Below, one piece after another: positions 23,869 to 31,984 of a DNA stretch of 64,000 nucleotides. Positions within the stretch are counted from its first letter, which is position 1. Every line of letters starts with the position of its first letter. Origin of the DNA: Acetobacteraceae bacterium (GTDB lineage Bacteria > Pseudomonadota > Alphaproteobacteria > Zavarziniales > Zavarziniaceae); assembly GCA_947379865.1 (NCBI GenBank), contig CANCOY010000003.1, forward strand, positions 4,765 through 68,764. The letters are read 5' to 3'. The notes under the pieces are model-generated. The model had not been told where the DNA came from and did no database searches. It saw nothing but the letters and a program-made list of their open reading frames with translations. The position numbers were made by a program, and so were the translations under genes.

Positions 23869-24951
23869 TCAGGGGGGCAGCAGCGACAGCGCGTCGGAAT
23901 CGGCGATATGCGCGGCAGCACCATTCAGCATGGTAAAGAACATGCGGTCGCCCCGCTCGGTCCGCTTGACGATCATCGAGGCAAAGAAGGCGACCATGAA
24001 CAGGTTGAAGCTGTAGCGGGCGTAGTTGGTCCACAGATCATCAAGACTGTGATCCGCCACGCCGAGGCGCAGCATGCCTTCGTGATAGCGCTGCAACAGG
24101 GCCTTTTCGTTTGCGCGGCGCACTTCCACCGGCAGGGCGCCGGCCAGGAAATACGAGACATCGGCGGCGCCACAGCCCCAGGTTACCGACTGCCAGTCCA
24201 CCACGGCCACGGGCGAGGGACCGTCGAGGTCGCCGAACATCATGTTGTCGGGCCGGAAGTCGATGTGGACGAGGCATTTGGGGCCGACATAGCCCGCGCC
24301 AAAGGCATCGAAATTGCGGGCAAAGCGCGCCCCCACCTCGCGGGCAAAGGGCGTGATCATCTCGTCATAGCGGGCCACAAAGCCGTGCCAGATTTCCTCG
24401 ACCAGGGGCTGGGTGACAACGCGCGGTGCCTGGCGCGTGTCGTTGACCCAGACGAGGTCGTCGATGGCGAGGTTGTTCCAGTGCGATGAATGCAGCTTTG
24501 CCGCTTCGTCGATCACCTTCTCGGCCTCGGCCAGGGTGCAGCCGCGCATCTGGTCGCCCTGCTCGGCCGGCGCCAGATCTTCCATGATCAGGGCGAAGTC
24601 GCCGCTGGCCTCGTCGATCCCGGCATACCAGGCGCGCGGCGTCCGGATGCGGGCCGTGGCTGCCAGCTGTTGATAGAAGCGCACCTCGCGCAGGTAATTG
24701 CCAAGGCCCACGCCGGTGGCCCGGCTGTCGGGATTGGGTGAGGGGAACTTGCCAACCAGCGTGGCCGGGGCGCCGGGGGCGGTGCGGGCGTAATCAAGGG
24801 TGATGCGCACGCACTCGCCAATCTGGCCAGTGCCGACGATCTTGGTAGCCAGTCCCCGCACGCTGGCGTCCACGCCATTGGCCTGCAGGATGGCGCTGAT
24901 CCACGCCGGGGTGATCCTGGCGGGGCTGGTGACCAGATCCGGTTGCGTCAT
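23869..24951 (-). CDS. kinase-fold phosphotransferase (EcKinase/APH-like)
   Basis: A 360-residue protein of the ecdysteroid-kinase/choline-kinase-like branch of the APH fold. It has VHIDFRPDNMMFGD (catalytic loop) and VVDWQSVTWG (metal site), preceded by MEDLAPAEQGDQ. Characterised animal relatives phosphorylate hydroxylated steroids, and bacterial ones occur in terpenoid and steroid catabolic clusters. Its start overlaps the SnoaL-like gene end with a 1-nt gap, and a ligase follows 25 nt later. It is a second, distinct kinase from the one at 11905-12885. Confidence 0.85.
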   Translation of the reverse strand: MTQPDLVTSPARITPAWISAILQANGVDASVRGLATKIVGTGQIGECVRITLDYARTAPGAPATLVGKFPSPNPDSRATGVGLGNYLREVRFYQQLAATARIRTPRAWYAGIDEASGDFALIMEDLAPAEQGDQMRGCTLAEAEKVIDEAAKLHSSHWNNLAIDDLVWVNDTRQAPRVVTQPLVEEIWHGFVARYDEMITPFAREVGARFARNFDAFGAGYVGPKCLVHIDFRPDNMMFGDLDGPSPVAVVDWQSVTWGCGAADVSYFLAGALPVEVRRANEKALLQRYHEGMLRLGVADHSLDDLWTNYARYSFNLFMVAFFASMIVKRTERGDRMFFTMLNGAAAHIADSDALSLLPP

Positions 24952-24952
24952 C

Positions 24953-25336
24953 TCAGGCGTGCGCGTCAGCGGGCAGGCTCGCTACGGGGTGCACATAGAC
25001 CTCGTTCAGCGCAATGCGGTCGCCCGCCAGCACCACCAGGTCAAAACCCCGCATATAGCTGTCGCCCTCAGGCGCAGAGATTGTGGCGTACCAGCGGCCG
25101 CAATAGCCATTGGGGGTGGGCCAGATCTCGTGCGGGCGATAGACCGTGGGGGGCAGGGCGGCAAACAGCCCGGTCAGATAGGCGCGCAAGGCATCGTGGC
25201 CGACGATGCCCTCGGCCGTCTGCGGGTCCTTGTAGACCGTGTCGGGCGTATAAAAGGCGACCAGTCGCTCCACATCCTTGTCGGACCAGGCCTGCAGCCA
25301 ACGGGCATTGAAATCGGCGAGTGCGGCGGCGTTCAT
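24953..25336 (-). CDS. SnoaL-like / NTF2-fold protein
   Basis: A 127-residue NTF2-superfamily protein. WLQAWSDKDVERLVAFYTPDTVYKD at the N-terminus is the classical first-helix and strand signature, and G-x-x-A-L-R-A-Y-L-T-G-L-F follows. Such proteins are isomerases, hydrolases or ligand-binding partners, and the catalytic role cannot be read here. It is encoded in the same operon as the phosphatase-like and kinase-like genes. Confidence 0.85.
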   Translation of the reverse strand: MNAAALADFNARWLQAWSDKDVERLVAFYTPDTVYKDPQTAEGIVGHDALRAYLTGLFAALPPTVYRPHEIWPTPNGYCGRWYATISAPEGDSYMRGFDLVVLAGDRIALNEVYVHPVASLPADAHA

Positions 25337-25354
25337 GTGTCCCTCCCCGGGGCA

Positions 25355-25371
25355 CCGCAGGGCCTCTGCGG
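25355..25371 (-). promoter_or_regulatory. small hairpin between the phosphatase-like and SnoaL-like genes
   Basis: CCGCAG, five bases, then CTGCGG form a perfect 6-bp stem in the 100-bp gap upstream of the SnoaL-like gene. It may attenuate transcription or stabilise the downstream mRNA. Weak evidence. Confidence 0.35.
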
Positions 25372-25436
25372 GCCTCTTGCGGGTGGATCTGGCAAGAACT
25401 TAGCGCGCCGGCGCCCCCTCCATCAACTCAGGCGGC

Positions 25437-26210
25437 TCAACGCTCCACCAGGCGTTCCCGCAGGCGTTCCCGTCCGGCGGCATCAAGGCCGGCCTCGTCA
25501 AGATAGGCATCAAGGCTGCCGCACTTCGCCTCGATGGCGTCAAAGGCGGTCTGCAGATAGACCTCCTCCACCTCCAGCAGCTTTTCCACCACGGCCAGAG
25601 GCGGGCGACGCCCGTGCTTGCGCTCGATCTCGTCGGCGATGGTGGGGCCCTGGCCGGCGAGGCCCGGCGCATTCAGCGAGCGCATGTAGTCGGCGAAAAT
25701 GTCGGCGCGCGAGACGCCCAGGGCATGGTGGATCAGGCCCACGATGATGCCCGTGCGGTCCTTGCCGGCGGCGCAATGAACCAGGAAACGCCCCGAGGTG
25801 TCTCCAAGATTGGTCAGGATGCGGGCAAACAGCGGCTGGTACAGGCGGTCAAAGGGCAGGCTGGCATAGAAGTGCAGGTAGAACTTGGTGATGGCGCCAT
25901 TATCGACACTCTCCGACCGCAGCAGCGCGACGTGCGGGGCATCGCTGGAGCGGTCGCTGCCATGGGCGTGGATGCGCTCGAAATAGGCATCGGGCCAGGG
26001 CGAGGGGGCATTGGTGCGCTCGCTCTCATAGCGCAGGTCGGCGATCATCGAGAAGTCGAGGCCCAGCAGTTGCTCGATCTCTGGCTGCTGCGCCAGATGC
26101 AACTGGCCCGAGCGATACAGCCGGTCGCGCCGGACCCGCCCACCATCCACCGTTGCGTAACCGCCAAAGTCGCGGAAATTGGTAACATCGACAGCGTGGC
26201 TGGTGGTCAT
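25437..26210 (-). CDS. tyrosine-protein phosphatase-like protein (Y_phosphatase3 type)
   Basis: A 257-residue phosphatase with the P-loop HCAAGKDRTG (Cys146, Arg152) and the N-terminal NFRDFGGY motif of the bacterial tyrosine or phosphoinositide phosphatase group. ATG 26210 makes the conserved N-terminus start at residue 10, and the longer frame is unnecessary. It heads a minus-strand cluster that also encodes a kinase-fold protein, so it might hydrolyse a phosphorylated small-molecule intermediate instead of a protein. That is inference from context. It is divergent from the Rieske oxygenase operon. Confidence 0.9.
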   Translation of the reverse strand: MTTSHAVDVTNFRDFGGYATVDGGRVRRDRLYRSGQLHLAQQPEIEQLLGLDFSMIADLRYESERTNAPSPWPDAYFERIHAHGSDRSSDAPHVALLRSESVDNGAITKFYLHFYASLPFDRLYQPLFARILTNLGDTSGRFLVHCAAGKDRTGIIVGLIHHALGVSRADIFADYMRSLNAPGLAGQGPTIADEIERKHGRRPPLAVVEKLLEVEEVYLQTAFDAIEAKCGSLDAYLDEAGLDAAGRERLRERLVER

Positions 26211-26344
26211 GGCGGCATTTCCCGAGCAGTTCGGCGCCCTGTTTAGCACGGGGTGGGGAGAACGCGAACCGGTGGTGATGGCCTGGCGCCATCTTTCATC
26301 TGGCTGTCACACGCTTGCCCGCCCGCCACGATCAGCGATAATCC

Positions 26345-26360
26345 AACCGGCCAGCCGGTT
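26345..26360. promoter_or_regulatory. palindromic operator candidate (7-2-7)
   Basis: AACCGGC, two bases, GCCGGTT form a perfect inverted repeat in the 190-bp divergent region, 41 bp before the Rieske alpha start. Its architecture equals that of the palindrome at the other Rieske gene (6416-6431). The TetR gene at 28994 in the same operon is the obvious candidate ligand. Confidence 0.6.
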
Positions 26361-26400
26361 TATTTTGCCATGCCGGATGCCAGCCAAGGGGGTATAGAAG

Positions 26401-27672
26401 ATGACGGCCCTGCCGCCGCTTGACGGTCTTTTTGGCGAAAACAGGGTGCATGGCGCCCTTTACGGCGACCCGGCGATCTTCGCGGCAGAGCTTGAGCGGA
26501 TCTGGTACCGCACCTGGGTCTATGTCGGCCACGAGAGCGAGGTGGCGGCGCCCAACGACTTCATCATGAAGTCCATCGGCCCCCAGCAGGTGCTGATGAC
26601 CCGCGATGCGCGTGGCACGGTCCACCTGCTGCTAAACCGCTGCAGCCATCGTGGCAATGAGGTGTGCACGGCTGCACGCGGCAATGCCCGCAGCTTTACC
26701 TGCCCGTTTCATTCCTGGACCTTTGCCAATGACGGCAGCCTCATGGGCCGCGCCTTTCCCGATGGCTATGACCGGCCCGATGGCTATGACAGGGATGATA
26801 CCAGCGCGCTGGGCCTTGGCCGGGTTGCGCGCGTGGCCTCCTACCAGGGCTTTGTCTTTGGCTCCATGGCGGCCGATGGCCCCAGCCTTGCCGAGCATCT
26901 GGGTGGGGCGGTGGAGACACTCGACCGCCTGGTCGCCACCTCGCCCGAGGGGGAGGTTGAGGTTACCACCGGCTTCCTGAAGCACCGGGTGAAATCCAAC
27001 TGGAAATTCGTACTGGAGAACGAGACCGACGGTTATCACCCGGCCTTCGTTCACAGTTCCATCTTCAGCGTGGCCGACAGCGGCATTGGCGCGCTTTATG
27101 GCTCTGCCTCCACCGCAGTTGCCCGTGACTATGGCAATGGCCATACCGAGATCGACCTGCGCCCCGAATTCCGCCGCCTCGACCGGCCGCTCGGCTGGTT
27201 TGGCACCACGCCGGAACGCCTGCCGGCCTATGCCGCCGCGATGAATGCTGTTCATGGTGAGGGCAGGGCGCGGGAAATCATGGTGGATGGCACGCCCCAT
27301 GTGATGATCTTCCCCAATCTCTTCATTGCGGAGATCCAGATTTTCGTCATCCAGCCCCTGGCGGTGGACGATACGGTGCAGCATGTCACCGCCTTGCAGT
27401 TCAAGGGGGCGCACGATCTCAACCGCCGCCTGCGTCAGCAGACCATGGGTTCTGTCGGGCCGGCGGGCCTGCTGCTGGCCGATGATGCGGCCATGTACGA
27501 ACGCACCCAGCGTGGCATTGCAGCGCGGGACCCCGAATGGATTTATCTGGCTCGTGGCCTTGCCCGCGAGCGGCGTGATGCCGACGGCTTCATGGTGGGC
27601 CATGCCACGGACGAGGTGCCGTCACGCGGCATCTGGCGCCACTGGCGCAGCCTGATGGAGGCCGCACGATGA
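26401..27672 (+). CDS. aromatic ring-hydroxylating dioxygenase, alpha (large) subunit
   Basis: A 423-residue Rieske oxygenase. The [2Fe-2S] ligands are Cys81, His83, Cys101 and His104 (CSHRGN and CPFHSW). The iron site lies in ENETDGYHPAFVHSS (Asp and two His) around residue 210-220. It overlaps the beta subunit gene by 4 nt (ATGA), so this is an alpha-beta hexameric-type enzyme. No ferredoxin or reductase gene is adjacent. The substrate is unknown, and benzoate/anthranilate-like or larger aromatics are possible. Confidence 0.92.
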   Translation: MTALPPLDGLFGENRVHGALYGDPAIFAAELERIWYRTWVYVGHESEVAAPNDFIMKSIGPQQVLMTRDARGTVHLLLNRCSHRGNEVCTAARGNARSFTCPFHSWTFANDGSLMGRAFPDGYDRPDGYDRDDTSALGLGRVARVASYQGFVFGSMAADGPSLAEHLGGAVETLDRLVATSPEGEVEVTTGFLKHRVKSNWKFVLENETDGYHPAFVHSSIFSVADSGIGALYGSASTAVARDYGNGHTEIDLRPEFRRLDRPLGWFGTTPERLPAYAAAMNAVHGEGRAREIMVDGTPHVMIFPNLFIAEIQIFVIQPLAVDDTVQHVTALQFKGAHDLNRRLRQQTMGSVGPAGLLLADDAAMYERTQRGIAARDPEWIYLARGLARERRDADGFMVGHATDEVPSRGIWRHWRSLMEAAR

Positions 27673-28166
27673 GCCCGGTTGATACCCTGCGCGAGCCTGA
27701 TCTCCTGCGCCAGGTCGAGGCCTTCATCTATCGCGAGGCCCGCCTGCAGGACGAGCATCTCTATGCCGAGTGGGAGGCCCTGTGGACCGACGATGGCGTC
27801 TATTGGGTGCCGGCCAATGGCGATGGCGGCGATCCCGAGGCCGAGATGTCGATCATCTTCGACAACCGCTCTCGCATTGGCGTGCGGGTGCGCCAGCTTC
27901 TGTCGGGCAAGCGCTTTGCCCAGATGCCCGCCTCGCGCCTGCGGCGGCTGATTTCCAACATCGAGATCCTGTCGGTGGAGGGGGACGAACTGCTGGCCGC
28001 GGGCAACAGCCTGGTCTTCGAATCCACACCGCGGGGCGACACCCTGTGGGCGGCGCGGGTGGAATATCGCCTGCGCCGGATCGATGGCGCCCTGCGCCTG
28101 GCCCGCAAGAAGGTGGTGCTGGTCAACAATGACAAGGCCCTGTTCAGCCTCTCCTTCCTGATCTGA
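27669..28166 (+). CDS. aromatic ring-hydroxylating dioxygenase, beta (small) subunit
   Basis: A 165-residue NTF2-fold small subunit with FIYREARLQDEHLYAEWEAL at the N-terminus and a C-terminal strand ending NNDKALFSLSFLI, typical of benzoate- and biphenyl-type small subunits. Its length is normal. Start ATG overlaps the alpha-subunit stop (ATGA), indicating translational coupling, and the crotonase gene follows 26 nt later. Confidence 0.92.
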   Translation: MSPVDTLREPDLLRQVEAFIYREARLQDEHLYAEWEALWTDDGVYWVPANGDGGDPEAEMSIIFDNRSRIGVRVRQLLSGKRFAQMPASRLRRLISNIEILSVEGDELLAAGNSLVFESTPRGDTLWAARVEYRLRRIDGALRLARKKVVLVNNDKALFSLSFLI

Positions 28167-28192
28167 CGACCCCCAGCCCGAAAGGCGCCCCC

Positions 28193-28987
28193 ATGTTCGA
28201 TACCGAACCGGTCCTGCTTTCCGTCACTGACGGCATTGCCCATCTGCGCCTGAACCGGCCCGATGCCGCCAATGGCATGGACATCGCCCTGCTGAAGACC
28301 CTGAACGAGGCCCTCATGGCCTGCCATGGCGACCCCTTGGTGCGGGTGGTGCTGCTGACCGGCGAGGGGGCGAATTTCTGCGCTGGCGGCGACGTGCGCG
28401 ACTTTGCCTCGAAGGGGGAGGGATTGCCCGATTACCTGCGCATGGCCACGGCCTATCTGCAAAGTGCCGTCAGCCTGATGGTGCATCTGGAGGCGCCGGT
28501 GATCGTGGCGGTGCAGGGCTTTGCGGCGGGTGGCGGTGGGTTTGGTCTGGTCTGTGCCGCAGATTTTGTGATTGCGGCAGACACGGCAAAGTTCCTGGCC
28601 GGCGCCACGCGGGTGGGCATGGCGCCCGACGCCGGCACCTCCATCACCCTGCCGCGCCTGGTGGGACTGCGCCAGGCCATGCGCATCCTGCTGACCAATC
28701 CCGTCATCCCCGCCGCCGAGGCGCTGGCACTCGGCCTTGTGACCGAGGTTGTTCCCGCCGACCGCCTGGCCGAGGCCGCCCAGGCGCTGGCGGCCGACCT
28801 CGCCCGTGGGGCGCCGCGCGCCCTTGCCGCCACCAAGCGCCTGCTGTGGAGTGGCCTTGGCAATGGCCTTGATACGGGCCTGCCGGAAGAGGCGCGCACG
28901 GTCTCGGAGCTCTCGGGCACGGCGGATGCGCGTGAGGGGCTGGCGGCGGTCATTGGGCGCCGTGCCCCGGTCTTCACCGGGCGCTGA
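28193..28987 (+). CDS. enoyl-CoA hydratase/isomerase family protein (PaaG-like)
   Basis: A 264-residue crotonase. The first oxyanion-hole segment is FCAGGDVRDF and the second is GFAAGGGGFGL. Both glutamates of classical hydratases are absent (Gly or Phe in place of Glu144, Ala in place of Glu164), whereas Asp146 in VGMAPDAGTS matches the catalytic Asp of PaaG-type isomerases. Isomerase, dehalogenase or C-C-lyase chemistry is therefore more likely than simple hydration. It follows the dioxygenase subunits by 26 nt and precedes a TetR gene by 6 nt. Confidence 0.9.
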   Translation: MFDTEPVLLSVTDGIAHLRLNRPDAANGMDIALLKTLNEALMACHGDPLVRVVLLTGEGANFCAGGDVRDFASKGEGLPDYLRMATAYLQSAVSLMVHLEAPVIVAVQGFAAGGGGFGLVCAADFVIAADTAKFLAGATRVGMAPDAGTSITLPRLVGLRQAMRILLTNPVIPAAEALALGLVTEVVPADRLAEAAQALAADLARGAPRALAATKRLLWSGLGNGLDTGLPEEARTVSELSGTADAREGLAAVIGRRAPVFTGR

Positions 28988-28993
28988 GGGGCC

Positions 28994-29617
28994 ATGGCCC
29001 GTACCCGTTCCGCCCAGTACGACGATCATCGCCGGGGCATTCTGGCCAATGCGGCCCCGGTCTTTTCCAGCCTGGGCTATGACCGTGCCTCCATCGGTGA
29101 CCTGGCCACGGCCTGTGGCATCTCGCGCGGGGCGCTCTATCACTATTTCGCCAGCAAGGACGCCATCCTCTTTGCCATGCTGGACAACCATGTGCGTGAC
29201 CTGGCTGCGGCGCTGGAGGCAGCGGTGGCGCCCCTTGCTGCGCCAGAGGCCCGCCTGCGCCAGGCCATTGCCACCAGCCTTGCCCTCTATGCCCATTCCC
29301 GCGACGAGCAGATCGTGCTGCTGAACCATCTGGGGGTGCTGGCGGCAGAGGAACAGGCGCGGATCCGGGGGCTGGAGGCGGGCATTGTCACCTTCTATGC
29401 CCGGCTTCTCGAAGCCCTTGACCATGGTGGGCGGATCGATGGGCGCACCCGCAAGGTCTACGCCATGATGCTGCTTGGCATGATCAACTATACCTACACC
29501 TGGTATGATCCCCATGGCCCCGTGGGGCCGGCGGAACTGGCGGGCCGGGTGGCCGACCTGATCCTTGCCGGCATTTCCAGCGATGCGGCGGTGACGCCGG
29601 CGCCAGAGCGGTGTTAG
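28994..29617 (+). CDS. TetR/AcrR family transcriptional regulator
   Basis: A 207-residue TetR protein with HTH SIGDLATACGISRGALYHYFASKDAIL at about 30-60 and a C-terminal TetR_C_33-like helical domain. It is encoded 6 nt downstream of the crotonase gene in the Rieske operon, so it probably regulates that operon, likely through the palindrome at 26345-26360. Confidence 0.9.
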   Translation: MARTRSAQYDDHRRGILANAAPVFSSLGYDRASIGDLATACGISRGALYHYFASKDAILFAMLDNHVRDLAAALEAAVAPLAAPEARLRQAIATSLALYAHSRDEQIVLLNHLGVLAAEEQARIRGLEAGIVTFYARLLEALDHGGRIDGRTRKVYAMMLLGMINYTYTWYDPHGPVGPAELAGRVADLILAGISSDAAVTPAPERC

Positions 29618-29665
29618 GATTTGCCAAGAATTTGTAGATCAAGAAACAGGCAGGGAGGGGCGGGC

Positions 29666-30076
29666 ATGACTGGTTTTGTTGGTGGCTGCATGTGCGGCAA
29701 GGTGCGGTACCGCTCGGAAGCGGACCCCATGGCCTTTGTCCTGTGCCATTGCCGCGAATGCCAATATGTCTCCGGCGGCGCTGCGGCATCCGTCGTGGTG
29801 GTGCCGACGGCGGCGCTCAGCCTTACCCAGGGTGCGGTGAAGGGCTATTCCAGCGTCGGCGAAAACGGCAAGGGCGTCACGCGCCAGTTCTGCCCCGATT
29901 GCGGCACACCCATGTTCAGCGTCCTTGAGTCGAATCCCGACATCAAGGTGCTGAAGGCTGGCACCATGGACGATGCCAGCGGCCTGAAGCCCGCCATGAC
30001 CCTGTGGACCCACTCGGCCCAGCCCTGGGCCCATGTGGATCCGGGCATCCCCAGCTTCGACAAGCAGCCGGAATAG
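29666..30076 (+). CDS. GFA family zinc-binding protein
   Basis: A 136-residue protein of the glutathione-dependent formaldehyde-activating (GFA/CENP-V) fold. Its Cys motifs are CMCGKVRY (Cys8, Cys10), CHCRECQ and CPDCGTP, which bind two zinc ions. ATG 29666 has GGGAGGGG upstream. Most members of this broad family are not true formaldehyde-activating enzymes, so the physiological role is open. Confidence 0.88.
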   Translation: MTGFVGGCMCGKVRYRSEADPMAFVLCHCRECQYVSGGAAASVVVVPTAALSLTQGAVKGYSSVGENGKGVTRQFCPDCGTPMFSVLESNPDIKVLKAGTMDDASGLKPAMTLWTHSAQPWAHVDPGIPSFDKQPE

Positions 30077-30109
30077 GACCAACGGCCCAAGGGCCTGGGG
30101 AGAGCGCAT

Positions 30110-30592
30110 ATGCAGGACCTGTTGCCCCTTGCCGCCCGCGTGGCCGAGCGCCTGCGGGCGCGCGGCGAAAGCGTGGCCGTGGCGGAATCCTCCACCGGCG
30201 GCCTCATCTCGGCGGCGCTGGTGGCGATCCCGGGGGCGTCGGATTTCTACATTGGCGGCGCCGTGATCTATACGCGCAAGTCGAGCCGGGGCCTGATGCA
30301 GGTCCCGGACGAGGCCTTTGCCAATGGCCTGCGCGCCTCGACCGAGCCCTATGCCCTGCTGATGGCCCAGACCGCGCGTGAGCGCATGCGCGCCACCTGG
30401 GGCATTGCAGAAACTGGCGCCAGCGGCCCCACGGGCAATCCCTATGGCGATGCCGCAGGGCATTCCTGCGTGGCCATTGCCGGCCCTGCCGAAAAGAGCC
30501 TGACCATCGAAACCGGCCATGGCGACCGCAGCGCCAACATGCGCGTGTTCTCCGCCAGGGCCCTGGAACTTCTGCTGGAGGCTTTGGGTTGA
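30110..30592 (+). CDS. CinA C-terminal domain protein (nicotinamide-nucleotide amidase-like)
   Basis: A 160-residue stand-alone CinA C-terminal domain with VAVAESSTGGLISAAL near residue 25 and TGASGPTGNPYGD near 105. E. coli PncC relatives deamidate NMN to recycle pyridine nucleotides. The usual AESCTGG reads AESSTGG, a tolerated variation. Its stop overlaps the next start as TTGA. Confidence 0.85.
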   Translation: MQDLLPLAARVAERLRARGESVAVAESSTGGLISAALVAIPGASDFYIGGAVIYTRKSSRGLMQVPDEAFANGLRASTEPYALLMAQTARERMRATWGIAETGASGPTGNPYGDAAGHSCVAIAGPAEKSLTIETGHGDRSANMRVFSARALELLLEALG

Positions 30593-31389
30593 GCGAGCCG
30601 GGCCTCACCAGCACTGCCCCCTCCCTGCGCGTCGGGCTGCTGCCCACCTGCCTGGTGGATCTGTTCCGGCCGGAAGTGGGCTTTGCTTCGGTGGATCTGC
30701 TGGAGAAGGGTGGCGCCACAGTGTCCGTGCCGCCGGGCCTCACCTGCTGCGGCCAGCCCGCCTATAATGCCGGCAACCGGCCAGCGGCCCAGGCTCTTGC
30801 CCGCCAGGTGATCGAGGCGCTGGAAGGTTTTGATTATGTGGTGGCGCCGTCCGGCTCCTGTGCTGGCATGCTGCGGGCGCATTATCCCGACCTTCTGTCA
30901 GACGATCCCTCGTGGCACCGCCGTGCCGTGGCCCTGTCGGCACGCACCTTCGAACTGGTCTCGTTCCTTGTGGATGTGCTGCATCTGGAGGGGCTGGAGA
31001 CAAGCTTTGCCCGCAAGGTCGTCTATCACGATTCCTGTTCCAGCCTGCGCGAGATGAAGGTCCACGCCCAGCCGCGCCAGTTGCTGGCCCAGGTGGAGGG
31101 GCTGGAGTTGCGCGACCTGCCCCGGCCAGAGGCCTGCTGTGGCTTTGGCGGCACCTTTTGCGTCAAATATCCCGATATTTCCACCCGCATGGTCAGCGAC
31201 AAGGTGGCGGATGTGGTGGCAAGCGGGGCTGATGTCCTGCTGGCGGGCGACCTTGGTTGCCTGCTGAATATTGCCGGCCGCCTCTCGCGCCTTGGCCACA
31301 CCATCGAGGTGCGCCATGTGGCAGAGGTGCTGGCCGGCCGCCTTGCCTCGCCAGGTCTTGGCTCTTCTGGCGATGCCTCTGGCAGCTGA
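30589..31389 (+). CDS. orphan LutA/GlcF-type Fe-S oxidoreductase (two CCG domains)
   Basis: The product has 266 residues with the duplicated Cys-rich CCG motif: CCGQPAYNAGN plus GSCAGML in the first half, and CCGFGGTFCVKYPDIS in the second. This is the architecture of LutA, the lactate-utilisation subunit, and of heterodisulfide-reductase subunit B. The start is TTG 30589, translationally coupled to the upstream gene, and the next recognisable family position (VGLLPTCLVD) follows within 15 residues. LutB and LutC partners are not adjacent, so its electron partner is unknown. Confidence 0.82.
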   Translation: MSEPGLTSTAPSLRVGLLPTCLVDLFRPEVGFASVDLLEKGGATVSVPPGLTCCGQPAYNAGNRPAAQALARQVIEALEGFDYVVAPSGSCAGMLRAHYPDLLSDDPSWHRRAVALSARTFELVSFLVDVLHLEGLETSFARKVVYHDSCSSLREMKVHAQPRQLLAQVEGLELRDLPRPEACCGFGGTFCVKYPDISTRMVSDKVADVVASGADVLLAGDLGCLLNIAGRLSRLGHTIEVRHVAEVLAGRLASPGLGSSGDASGS

Positions 31390-31407
31390 CCGTTTCGGAA
31401 ACTGATC

Positions 31408-31896
31408 ATGACAAGCGACAGCAACCCTGCGAGTATCGAGGACCGCCCGGTCAACCCGCCCGAGGGCTATACCGTCTATAACAGCTCTGGTCCCTTCACG
31501 ATTGGGAACGGCCCGTTTTATGAGCGGATTGATGGTGAGTGGGTGTGGCGCGGCTTTCGCGCCCAGAAGCGACACTGCAATTCCTTTGGCATTGTCCATG
31601 GCGGCATGATGATGGCCTTTGCCGATGGCCTCATGGCCCATGCGGCCTGGCACGGTGCGCGTATCACGCCGCTGACCATCCGCATGACAAGTGATTTCGT
31701 TTCTTCTGTCCGCCCCGGCGACTGGGTGGAGGGCAAGGCACGGGTCACGCGGGCCACCCGCTCTGTCGTCTTTGTTTCGGGCGAGGTGATGGTGGGCAGC
31801 CGCGTGGTGATGAACCTCGCTGCCCTCTTTGCCGCCCGTGCCCGCAAGCCAAAGGCAGAGGTCAAAGTAGAAGAGGCTGTGCCCGTGGCTGGCTAG
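31408..31896 (+). CDS. PaaI family thioesterase (hotdog fold)
   Basis: A 162-residue hotdog thioesterase with the signature FGIVHGGMMMAFADGLMAHAAW, including the HGG and Asp of the family active site, and a C-terminal strand VVMNLAALFAAR. It would hydrolyse an acyl-CoA to free CoA when degradation stalls. It starts 18 nt after the LutA-like gene. Confidence 0.88.
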   Translation: MTSDSNPASIEDRPVNPPEGYTVYNSSGPFTIGNGPFYERIDGEWVWRGFRAQKRHCNSFGIVHGGMMMAFADGLMAHAAWHGARITPLTIRMTSDFVSSVRPGDWVEGKARVTRATRSVVFVSGEVMVGSRVVMNLAALFAARARKPKAEVKVEEAVPVAG

Positions 31897-31923
31897 CCCG
31901 CGCAGATCTTGGGAAGAGACGCC

Positions 31924-31945
31924 GGGGGTGCGCTGCACGACCCCC
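31924..31945 (+). terminator. hairpin after the thioesterase gene
   Basis: GGGGGT (31924-31929) pairs with ACCCCC (31940-31945), with GTGC/GCAC pairing inside. No T-run follows. It lies in the 88-bp gap before the amidase gene. Confidence 0.45.
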
Positions 31946-31984
31946 AATCGAGGCCGGACAACGGCCCATAGCGGAGGAAACACC

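Noticed and set aside
27800..29515. 571-codon minus-strand open frame over the Rieske beta, crotonase and TetR genes
   Set aside because: Shadow of three real genes. His/Gln/Gly-rich translation without structure.
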